6,716 nucleotides of DNA. It comes from Calditrichota bacterium. Lineage in GTDB: Bacteria > Calditrichota > Calditrichia > RBG-13-44-9 > J075. This document shows positions 1 through 6,043 of this stretch, in pieces; within the stretch, counting starts at the first letter, position 1, and each line of letters opens with the position of its first letter. The notes beneath the pieces are model-generated. The model was not told where the DNA came from. It saw only the letters and a list, made by a program, of their open reading frames with translations, and searched no databases. The stretch lies in assembly GCA_003695285.1 (NCBI GenBank), contig RFIL01000409.1, positions 1-6,716 on the forward strand, written 5' to 3'. A program made the translations under genes and the position numbers.

Positions 1-176
1 ATGTTGCATCATGCCGGTAAATATCCTGTTAATTCTATATAATCATTTAAAGCAGGGATATTGGCAGAGATGGAAAGTTTTTACCGACAGGTTATGAAAG
101 GTGGGGAGAATCTCAGGTTAAAAAAATATAAAATGGGAGAAAGTTTAAGCTCAGATAAAACATGTTTTCCGGTTGA
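1..176. other. left-edge stretch without a convincing gene
   Basis: This stretch lies beyond the 3' end of the minus-strand zinc-ribbon gene. It is AT-rich and carries an A-tract (119-127) and a perfect 12-bp palindrome AAAACATGTTTT (157-168). A plus-strand frame is open from the left edge to a stop at 95-97. It could be the tail of a gene converging on the zinc-ribbon gene, but 31 sense codons are too few to judge and I do not recognise the peptide. I see no classical GC-rich hairpin followed by a T-run on either strand, so no terminator is called. Confidence 0.5.
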
Positions 177-1109
177 TTATCTTCGCCGAGTTCTCAGGTT
201 TGCAATTTTTTGCTGAATATCCACGCGAGTTGAATCAATTAGTAAAATATTTTCGTAGAATCGCAATGCCTGACGGATACGCCTTTTTGAAAGAGCCTCT
301 TCCGCTTTTTTCTCATAAAAATGAAGAACACTGGCTTCCAGTTCCAGCGCCCGTGGGTTAACCGGATCCACTTCAAGAATCTGTCTGGTATACAGGATGA
401 CATTGTCATCAGTGGGAATGAGATACCGTTGTCTTTGAAATGCTGTTTCCGCTTTTTCCAATAATTGGGATACAAATTCACTCCTATTCATGCCATGGGC
501 GGCAACAAATTCCTTTTCCTGTTCCACCTCTTTCAGTCGTTTCTCAGCCAGTGCGGTCAGGGGAGCATCCGGGAAGGTGTGAATGAGTTGAGTGAGTAAA
601 CTTATTCCGGCATCTATATCACCATTGTGGATAGATGTTTCGGCCTGATCCATCAATCCCCTCGGGGTAACAGTTGATTGTTTGTACCACCATCTTCCAC
701 CAACGATAACCAATGCCAGGAATAGAAAGATTGATGTGAATAGCATCACCTTTTTAACATTGGAGTTCGATGTTGATTCTGGCATGGCAAAAGCATCTTG
801 ATAATTCGTTTCAGGTTCTTCCGAAAACGGATTGACACTACTTTTTTCTTCTAAATTCTTTTCAATTAATTCCTCAAGAGAGGGTGACGTTGCAGGTGAG
901 GATTGAACGGTTGATTCATCTTTCTCAGTGGATGATTTACCGGAAAATTCAGGATCCGGTATCAATATTGGTTCCTGTGACGTCTGAATATTCAATCGTG
1001 GTTGCTTACGCGTGGATTGAGTGTTTGTGGGATGTTTTAAAGTGGCCTGACAATTCCAGCAAACGTTTAAATCAACAGGATTGACGGAACCACATTTGGG
1101 GCATAACAT
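177..1109 (-). CDS. membrane-anchored zinc-ribbon / TPR-like protein of unknown function
   Basis: This 310-residue protein has three visible parts. Residues 3-20 form a short zinc ribbon, CPKC followed ten residues later by CWNC, which would bind one zinc. Residues 21-118 are a polar, Ser/Glu/Pro-rich linker with no recognisable fold. A single membrane segment lies at about 121-137, preceded by two lysines. The rest (about 147-305) is alpha-helical and resembles degenerate tetratricopeptide repeats, with segments such as AETSIHNGDIDAGISLL, LEVDPVNPRALEL and ALRFYENILLID. Zinc ribbon inside and helical repeats outside is my topology guess. The ATG complement at 1107-1109 is preceded by GGGAG (complement of 1117-1121) with 7-nt spacing. 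The gene is divergent from guaB. Zinc-ribbon plus TPR proteins are usually protein-binding scaffolds, but no partner is evident, so I assign no function. Confidence 0.85.
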   Translation of the reverse strand: MLCPKCGSVNPVDLNVCWNCQATLKHPTNTQSTRKQPRLNIQTSQEPILIPDPEFSGKSSTEKDESTVQSSPATSPSLEELIEKNLEEKSSVNPFSEEPETNYQDAFAMPESTSNSNVKKVMLFTSIFLFLALVIVGGRWWYKQSTVTPRGLMDQAETSIHNGDIDAGISLLTQLIHTFPDAPLTALAEKRLKEVEQEKEFVAAHGMNRSEFVSQLLEKAETAFQRQRYLIPTDDNVILYTRQILEVDPVNPRALELEASVLHFYEKKAEEALSKRRIRQALRFYENILLIDSTRVDIQQKIANLRTRRR

Positions 1110-1326
1110 GACTTATCTCCCGGATGAAATCCATTTCAAAGACTTGTGTATAGTACCCTACCTGATAAATTGGGATAATTAAATATGCCCCCCCTTCCTA
1201 CGGTGAATAAAATTACCTACACCGGGGAAGTGACCCTGTGCGTTAGCTCAATAAAATGGCATATCGCTTTTTAATCTTAACACCTGAGATAATGAACGAA
1301 TCACTGTTTTCGTAAGTGTTTAGGAT

Positions 1327-1354
1327 GGAAAAGATCAATGATCTGGAGATTTCC
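1327..1354 (+). repeat. bulged inverted repeat / possible hairpin upstream of guaB
   Basis: GGAAA (1327-1331) pairs with TTTCC (1350-1354), and directly inside it AGATC (1332-1336) pairs with GATCT (1340-1344) across an AAT loop. Five unpaired bases, GGAGA (1345-1349), bulge on the right side. An alternative outer stem TAGGA/TCCTA (1321-1325 and 1352-1356) competes with the first. No T-run follows, so it is not a typical intrinsic terminator. It ends 73 bp before the guaB start and could be a leader-RNA structure or a DNA operator. Chance is also possible in AT-rich sequence. Confidence 0.3.
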
Positions 1355-1415
1355 TAATTATTTGAATTTCTTTTTTGTGAATCTTTAAATAGAGTTTAAA
1401 TTTTTCCAATTGAAT

Positions 1416-1421
1416 AGGAGG
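1416..1421 (+). promoter_or_regulatory. guaB ribosome binding site
   Basis: AGGAGG lies 6 nt upstream of the ATG at 1428. This decides the start: an in-frame TTG at 1410 would place the ribosome site inside the coding sequence and add six residues (MNRRLK) before the family-typical N-terminus. Confidence 0.85.
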
Positions 1422-1427
1422 TTAAAG

Positions 1428-2888
1428 ATGGAAAAAATTTTATATGAAGGGTTAACCTTTGATGATGTGCTATTAGTTCCTGCCAGGTCAGAGGTGTTAC
1501 CCAGAGATGTTAATTTAAATACTCGCCTGACAGTGAATATCGCCCTGAATATTCCTATCATCTCTGCGGCGATGGATACCGTTACGGAGTATCAAATGGC
1601 CATTGCCCTGGCGCGAGAGGGGGGGATTGGGATTATTCATAAGAATTTGACCCCGGAAGAGCAGGCTCAACAAATCGATCGGGTTAAACGTTCGGAAAGT
1701 GGAATGATTGTTGATCCGATTACCCTTACTGCTCAGCACAGTCTCAAGGACGCTTTAAAGATGATGGAAGCCTATCACATCTCAGGCATCCCTATCGTAA
1801 AAGGACGCCGCTTGGTGGGGATTATTACCAATCGCGATTTACGATTTGTGGAGAATCTGGATCAGCCCATTGAAAAGCTAATGACCAGTGAAAATTTGAT
1901 AACCGCTCCCGAAGGCACCACCCTGGAGGAAGCAAAGACGATATTGCAAAAACATCGTATTGAGAAATTGTTGATCGTAGATAAAGATTTCAATCTCAAA
2001 GGATTGATAACCGTCAAAGACATTCAGAAGAAAGAGGATTATCCTAATGCCTGTAAAGATGATCTGGGCCGATTACGAGTCGGGGCTGCGATTGGGGTAG
2101 GGGAGAAGGAAATTGAACGGGCAGATCTGTTAATCCAGAAAGGTGTGGATGTGATAGTTATTGATACGGCTCATGGTCATTCTAAAGGTGTTCTGGAAAC
2201 CGTCAAGCTTTTTAAAGAAGCGTTTCCGGATGTGGATGTCATTGCGGGAAACATCGCTACCGCTGAAGCCGCAAAAGATTTAATCGAAGCAGGTGTGGAT
2301 GGTATCAAAGTGGGGATTGGGCCGGGTTCCATTTGTACCACACGAGTAGTAACCGGGGTAGGAGTCCCGCAGATTTCAGCTATTATGGAAGTGGCCCGAA
2401 TATCTCAACCGGCAGGGATTCCCCTCATTGCCGATGGTGGTATTAAACATACCGGGGATATTCCTAAAGCGATTGTGGCTGGCGCAGATAGTGTGATGAT
2501 CGGCAGCATGTTCGCAGGGGCAGCGGAAAGTCCCGGAGAAACCATCTTGCTGGATGGACGCCGATATAAGCAAGTAAGGGGGATGGGGTCCATTGGTGCG
2601 ATGAAAAAAGGTAGTAAGGATCGATACTTCCAGGGTGAAGTTGAAGAGGCGGAAAAATTTGTTCCCGAGGGGATTGAAGGACGGGTGCCCTTTAGTGGGC
2701 CGGTAAAAGATACCATTTTTCAGATGGTTGGCGGTTTGCGCTCAGCAATGGGATATACCGGATGTTCCAGCATCTCCGAACTACAGACTAAGGCACGATT
2801 TATCAAAATAACCGGCGCCGGTGTGCGGGAAAGCCATCCGCATGATGTTGAAATAACTCAGGAATCACCCAATTACAAATTAAGATAG
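1428..2888 (+). CDS. guaB: inosine-5'-monophosphate dehydrogenase
   Basis: This enzyme oxidises IMP to XMP with NAD+, the committed step of guanine nucleotide synthesis in the cytoplasm. The 486-residue length matches bacterial GuaB (about 488 in E. coli). The N-terminus GLTFDDVLLVPARSEVLP is characteristic. The catalytic (beta/alpha)8 barrel is interrupted by two CBS domains at about 94-205, which in this family bind adenine or guanine nucleotides and tune activity. The active-site loop GIGPGSICTTRVVTGVG carries catalytic Cys303. The phosphate-binding segment IADGGIKHTGDI lies at 334-345, and the mobile-flap Arg-Tyr pair at 399-400 (KDRYFQ) is intact. The C-terminal part GLRSAMGYTGC and SHPHDVEIT is also standard. 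It is the first gene of the plus-strand series; the next gene starts 22 bp after its TAG stop, which suggests co-transcription. No guaA is present in the window. Confidence 0.98.
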   Translation: MEKILYEGLTFDDVLLVPARSEVLPRDVNLNTRLTVNIALNIPIISAAMDTVTEYQMAIALAREGGIGIIHKNLTPEEQAQQIDRVKRSESGMIVDPITLTAQHSLKDALKMMEAYHISGIPIVKGRRLVGIITNRDLRFVENLDQPIEKLMTSENLITAPEGTTLEEAKTILQKHRIEKLLIVDKDFNLKGLITVKDIQKKEDYPNACKDDLGRLRVGAAIGVGEKEIERADLLIQKGVDVIVIDTAHGHSKGVLETVKLFKEAFPDVDVIAGNIATAEAAKDLIEAGVDGIKVGIGPGSICTTRVVTGVGVPQISAIMEVARISQPAGIPLIADGGIKHTGDIPKAIVAGADSVMIGSMFAGAAESPGETILLDGRRYKQVRGMGSIGAMKKGSKDRYFQGEVEEAEKFVPEGIEGRVPFSGPVKDTIFQMVGGLRSAMGYTGCSSISELQTKARFIKITGAGVRESHPHDVEITQESPNYKLR

Positions 2889-2910
2889 CTTCATATCGGG
2901 AGACAAGAAG

Positions 2911-3312
2911 ATGATTAAACGAGTGGATCACGTTGGCATAGCGGTGAAATCACTGGATGCTATCAAAAAAATGTATCGTGAGGTTTTTAATATGGAGCCT
3001 CACTTCGAAGAAGTGGTGGAAGAGCAGAAAGTGAGAGTTGCCGGTTACAAACTTGGAGAAACCAATCTGGAGTATCTGGAACCTCTTGATGACAGCTCAC
3101 CAATTTCCGGATTTTTGGAAAAACGTGGTGAGGGATTACATCATATCGCCTGGAATGTGGAGAATATACAGGATGTTTTAAATCGAATGAAATCTCAAGG
3201 ATTGAGGTTAATAGATGAAGAACCTCGTGTCGGTGCTGAAGGGAAACTGATTGCCTTTGTTCACCCCAAAAGCATGAATGGTGTTCTTCTGGAATTATCC
3301 CAGGATGTGTAA
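2911..3312 (+). CDS. mce: methylmalonyl-CoA epimerase
   Basis: This enzyme interconverts (S)- and (R)-methylmalonyl-CoA, linking propionyl-CoA carboxylase to the B12-dependent mutase. At 133 residues it is the usual size for this vicinal-oxygen-chelate family member and contains two beta-alpha-beta-beta-beta modules. By comparison with the Propionibacterium enzyme, likely metal ligands are His7 (VDHVGIAV), Glu54 (TNLEYLEPL), His78 (GLHHIAWNV) and Glu128 (GVLLELSQ). Glu38 (VVEEQKV) matches a conserved acid near the active site. The C-terminal HPKSMNGVLLELSQ is typical of true epimerases and separates it from generic glyoxalase-like proteins. CGGGAGA (2897-2903) provides the ribosome site. Its functional partner, the mutase large subunit, begins at 6609, three genes downstream, which strongly supports the assignment. 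Confidence 0.95.
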   Translation: MIKRVDHVGIAVKSLDAIKKMYREVFNMEPHFEEVVEEQKVRVAGYKLGETNLEYLEPLDDSSPISGFLEKRGEGLHHIAWNVENIQDVLNRMKSQGLRLIDEEPRVGAEGKLIAFVHPKSMNGVLLELSQDV

Positions 3313-3322
3313 ACATCATGAA

Positions 3323-3342
3323 TCACCCGGAAAGCCCGGTGA
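3323..3342 (+). repeat. imperfect hairpin between mce and the glycosyltransferase gene
   Basis: TCACC (3323-3327) pairs with GGTGA (3338-3342). Inside, one C-C mismatch is followed by GG/CC closing an AAAG loop. It sits just before the ribosome site of the next gene and lacks a following T-run, so termination is unlikely. A role in mRNA stability or in setting translation of the downstream gene is possible. Confidence 0.3.
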
Positions 3343-3345
3343 ATT

Positions 3346-3352
3346 GAGGTGG
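3346..3352 (+). promoter_or_regulatory. ribosome binding site deciding the glycosyltransferase start
   Basis: GAGGTGG lies 5 nt upstream of ATG 3358. An in-frame GTG at 3349 falls inside this motif, so the ATG is preferred and the protein starts MRQLFRSLLY. Confidence 0.75.
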
Positions 3353-3357
3353 TAAGT

Positions 3358-4143
3358 ATGAGACAATTATTCCGTTCCCTTCTCTATATCTGGATTGGCA
3401 TTTTAATCATCATGGCCTTTATTGGAGGTTACCTGTATTTTTCTCTTCCTGATGTAACCCCTTTAAAAACTAACAATCCGGAAACGACAGCGTTTATGGA
3501 ATATCGACAGCAACAGGCTGCAATGCTGGATAAGAAATACCATATCCGTCATCGCTGGATTCCATTGAAACAAATTCCCCGTTTGCTCCAGAGAACCATT
3601 GTGGTGGCTGAAGATGCCTCCTTCTGGGTCCATGATGGATTCGATTGGGATGAGGTAAAAAAAGCTATCCAGCAGAATTGGGAATCTCAAAAAATTGTTC
3701 GAGGAGCCAGTACCATTACCCAACAAACAGCCAAAAACTTATATCTCACTCCTGAACGAACATTTATTCGTAAATTAAAAGAATTTTTTATTACCCGCCG
3801 ATTAGAATCAACCCTCACCAAATCCCGAATTCTTGAAATTTATCTGAACAGTATAGAGTTTGGAGATGGCATTTTTGGAATCCGGGCTGCAGCAGAATAT
3901 TACTTCGGAAAACATCCAGCCCGTTTATCAGTGGACGAAATGGTGAGATTGGCAGCAATTATTCCCAACCCTCTCCATTTAGACCCCAATGAACCCAACA
4001 AAGAACTGCAATGGCGCTCTAGAGTGATCCTGGATCGTCTTCATAAATATCATTTCATAGACGAAGCTCAATACGTTCAAGCTCAACGAGCATTAGAACG
4101 ATTTTTTGTTTTCTATTCAGGTGCTGAAATAGAATTGAGGTGA
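3358..4143 (+). CDS. mtgA: monofunctional biosynthetic peptidoglycan glycosyltransferase (GT51)
   Basis: The protein polymerises lipid II into glycan strands on the outer face of the cytoplasmic membrane. It has 261 residues, the normal size for MtgA, and no transpeptidase domain, unlike class A penicillin-binding proteins. An N-terminal membrane anchor spans about residues 8-29. GT51 motifs appear in order: VVAEDASFWVHDGFDW with catalytic Glu85; GASTITQQTAKNLYL (116-130); RKLKEFFITRRLE (138-150) with the second conserved Glu150; and LEIYLNSIEFGDGIFGI (159-175), followed by AAEYYFGK. GAST replaces the more common GGST, a mild change. The next gene begins 4 bp after its TGA, within the reach of translational coupling, so the two products are probably made in step. 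The symbol is assigned by family; a divergent GT51 paralogue with a more specialised role is possible. Confidence 0.93.
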   Translation: MRQLFRSLLYIWIGILIIMAFIGGYLYFSLPDVTPLKTNNPETTAFMEYRQQQAAMLDKKYHIRHRWIPLKQIPRLLQRTIVVAEDASFWVHDGFDWDEVKKAIQQNWESQKIVRGASTITQQTAKNLYLTPERTFIRKLKEFFITRRLESTLTKSRILEIYLNSIEFGDGIFGIRAAAEYYFGKHPARLSVDEMVRLAAIIPNPLHLDPNEPNKELQWRSRVILDRLHKYHFIDEAQYVQAQRALERFFVFYSGAEIELR

Positions 4144-4147
4144 GGGT

Positions 4148-5950
4148 ATGAAGAAAAATACGGCTAACCGTGAAGTTCCTTCCCGTTTTACCTGCCATAG
4201 GGAAGGTAACATTTTGTTATGGAGTGTTGTGTCTTGGCTATTGGTGGGATTCTCAATTGCCTCAGGGCAACAGATATGGGTTTCCGGCCAACAAAAATCC
4301 ACCATCCAGTATCGGATGGAACAGGAAATTACCACCTCCGAGGGTATTAAAGAACTGGTTGTCAGTTTTGTGGTTCCCTCCGATTTTTCCTCTTTTACCT
4401 ATCGGCAAAGAATTCATGATCTCAAATTCAATTTCAGCCCCCAACCAACACACAGGGAAGAAAAGACAGATAAAAGAGGCAATAATGTGCAAATTTATTA
4501 CTGGGAATCACCCGCCACTCAGATTCGTGCAATTGTTTCTTTTCAGGCTTCAACTCAGGTCAATTTGAACCCCATCACTCCCGGGAGCGCTCATTTTCCG
4601 TTGAAAGAAATTCCGGAAGATGTTCGGGATTACCTCCTGCCAACCGAACAAGTGCAATCCAACCATCCTGCGATACAGGAAAAAGCACAGGAATTAACTT
4701 CCGATGTGACCACGTTACATGCAGCTACCATGCGAATTCTGACCTGGGTAGCACAACATATGCATTATGTGTTGGTTCCTGAACAATACGATGCTCTTTA
4801 TGCCTTCAATACTGGTAAGGGGAATTGTCAGAATTATTCTCATTTAGCGGCTGCATTATTAAGAGCGGTAGGAATTCCGGCCCGGATTGTGAATGGGATA
4901 ACCCTCAACAAACCCTATGATATTCCACTTGGAGAAAGTGCTTATCAATTTAAGATGGCCCAGGGAAGACATTCCTGGATTGAAGTGTATTTTCCTGAGG
5001 AAGGTTGGCTCCCCTTTGACCCCCAGCAAACCGAATTCTTTGTCAGTAATCGTTATCTCCGGATTGAAGTTGGGGTCGACAACAATGAGACTGTCCAGGA
5101 TGGCTTAGTGCGTTGGAGACAGAGTCATGGGAGCGAACCTCAAACGCCAAAACTGGAAGAGGCATTTATCAGTGAATTTCTGAATGATGAAGTTGCATTT
5201 CAGGGAAAATTAGGGGATGCATCCATCGAAAAATTGTTGTTAAGTCCTCCGATTCAAGAAAAATTACCCCTGGCAGCAGCCATTCCACCGAAACCGGATG
5301 AAGAGGAGCAACCTCCGGAGAAGAGCGCTGAAGAAACTCCTCCCGAAACTGAGGAGATGCCTGAAGAAGTTGATTATACCACTCTGAATTATGAGGAGCC
5401 TTTTCTCTATGGGAATTTGGATTTCCCGGAAAACGTTAATTTTGCCTTTCCCCGAGAAACCTCACAATTAACAAAGAATAAATTAACCCGAACCTTTCTG
5501 GTGGAAACGGCAGAATATGTCACCGGAAATCACCAATATGCTCAGGTGTTTATCCTGGAGGAACCGATTCGTCTGGAATTTATCGGATTGGCATTGCATA
5601 ATTTTGGAGGGAGTGGCAGGCTCTGGTTGGAACTCTGCGAGGATAACAATGGTCATCCGGGGCCTCCGGCGGTGCGCAGTAAACCTGTTCACCTTAGTGA
5701 GCTTCATTCTGGACAGGGATATCGTTGGGTGGATTTCGATTTTCGCAAGGAAGGGATTATTCTTTCTCCCGGAAAATATTGGTTCTTTTTAAATTTTGAC
5801 GGTGGACCCATCGTAAATTGGTTTTATTCCTATGGAAAACCTGTCGGACCATCAGACGGTACCCGCAGCCGCAAACTCGGAGAGAGGGAGTGGAATACCA
5901 TCCTTTCTTATGAATTCAATTATCGGGTCGTGGGTAAAGCATCGAAGTAA
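4148..5950 (+). CDS. secreted transglutaminase-like protein with C-terminal beta-sandwich-like domain
   Basis: This 600-residue protein starts with a long polar stretch followed by a hydrophobic segment (about 21-38, ending IASGQQ) that acts as a signal peptide or membrane anchor. Residues about 50-150 resemble the beta-rich N-terminal domain of bacterial transglutaminase-like proteins. The transglutaminase core (about 175-295) has an intact papain-type triad: Cys227 in GKGNCQNYSHLAAALLRA, His275 in RHSWIEVYF and Asp291 in GWLPFDPQ. Such proteins can be amide-crosslinking enzymes or peptidases; which applies here cannot be read from the sequence. A Pro/Glu-rich linker (about 380-408) leads to a C-terminal domain (about 445-597) with alternating strands and motifs such as EDNNGHPGPP and LSPGKYWFFLNF, typical of secreted beta-sandwich or binding modules. 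The ATG is preceded by GTGAGGG. It lies 4 bp after the glycosyltransferase gene, which hints at a cell-wall or surface-protein role. I know of no characterised protein with this exact arrangement. Confidence 0.9.
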   Translation: MKKNTANREVPSRFTCHREGNILLWSVVSWLLVGFSIASGQQIWVSGQQKSTIQYRMEQEITTSEGIKELVVSFVVPSDFSSFTYRQRIHDLKFNFSPQPTHREEKTDKRGNNVQIYYWESPATQIRAIVSFQASTQVNLNPITPGSAHFPLKEIPEDVRDYLLPTEQVQSNHPAIQEKAQELTSDVTTLHAATMRILTWVAQHMHYVLVPEQYDALYAFNTGKGNCQNYSHLAAALLRAVGIPARIVNGITLNKPYDIPLGESAYQFKMAQGRHSWIEVYFPEEGWLPFDPQQTEFFVSNRYLRIEVGVDNNETVQDGLVRWRQSHGSEPQTPKLEEAFISEFLNDEVAFQGKLGDASIEKLLLSPPIQEKLPLAAAIPPKPDEEEQPPEKSAEETPPETEEMPEEVDYTTLNYEEPFLYGNLDFPENVNFAFPRETSQLTKNKLTRTFLVETAEYVTGNHQYAQVFILEEPIRLEFIGLALHNFGGSGRLWLELCEDNNGHPGPPAVRSKPVHLSELHSGQGYRWVDFDFRKEGIILSPGKYWFFLNFDGGPIVNWFYSYGKPVGPSDGTRSRKLGEREWNTILSYEFNYRVVGKASK

Positions 5951-5974
5951 TTTATATCAGATGGAAGGTTAATA

Positions 5975-6043
5975 ATGGAATTAGCGAAATATTCAAACGG
6001 AGGAGAAGGAAATCATGGCTACCGCAACCGATATTCAATTTGA
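5975..6043 (+). CDS. possible 22-residue leader-like reading frame overlapping the next gene
   Basis: An ATG at 5975 follows GGAAGG (5963-5968) with 6-nt spacing and opens a 22-codon frame beginning MELAKYSNGG and ending with TGA at 6041-6043. It is out of frame with the methionine sulfoxide reductase gene and runs over that gene's ribosome site and start codon. Ribosomes translating it would pass through the downstream start region, so it could couple or damp translation. The peptide resembles nothing I know, and short frames of this kind arise easily by chance. Confidence 0.2.
   Translation: MELAKYSNGGEGNHGYRNRYSI

Larger units (their letters stand above)
1110..1427. promoter_or_regulatory. 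divergent intergenic region upstream of guaB and the zinc-ribbon gene
   Basis: This 318-bp region separates two divergent genes, so it should contain both promoters. No strong consensus promoter stands out. For guaB, TTGAAT (1362-1367) and TTTAAA (1384-1389) with a 16-bp spacer are a weak candidate. The minus-strand promoter cannot be placed. Other visible structure: a run of seven C (1188-1194), CGGTG/CACCG inverted repeats (1201-1205 and 1220-1224), ACGAA/TTCGT inverted repeats (1296-1300 and 1309-1313), and the bulged hairpin listed separately. I see no long reading frame, tRNA or known riboswitch core. The region is longer than the two promoters alone would need, so a leader or small RNA is possible but unproven. 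Confidence 0.55.

Noticed and set aside
112..200. Repeated CTCAGGTT (112-119 and 193-200)
   Set aside because: Two copies of 8 bp are expected by chance often enough; no flanking structure or further copies were seen.
1238..1275. tRNA-like D-arm text (GCGTTAGCTCA) followed by CGC and five T
   Set aside because: There is no acceptor stem, anticodon arm or T-arm GTTCGA motif, and the GCG/CGC pairing is too weak for a terminator call.
1410..1427. In-frame TTG start six codons upstream of the guaB ATG
   Set aside because: It overlaps the AGGAGG ribosome site at 1416-1421, and the family N-terminus begins at the ATG at 1428.
1110..1427. Purine riboswitch before guaB
   Set aside because: I could not find the conserved three-way-junction core or its paired loops; the hairpin present does not fit that class.
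2405..2716. Open frame of 103 codons on the minus strand inside guaB
   Set aside because: It is antisense to a fully conserved enzyme and its translation resembles no known protein; it is a shadow of guaB codon use.
2987..3319. Open frame of 110 codons on the minus strand over the epimerase gene
   Set aside because: It is antisense to a well-conserved gene, and its sequence is typical of a shadow frame.
3349..3357. GTG start three codons upstream of the glycosyltransferase ATG
   Set aside because: The GTG lies within the GAGGTGG ribosome site, and the ATG at 3358 has proper spacing.
4170..4568. Open frame of 132 codons in another plus frame inside the transglutaminase-like gene
   Set aside because: The main frame carries the signal segment and conserved N-terminal domain; the alternative has no ribosome site or recognisable motif.
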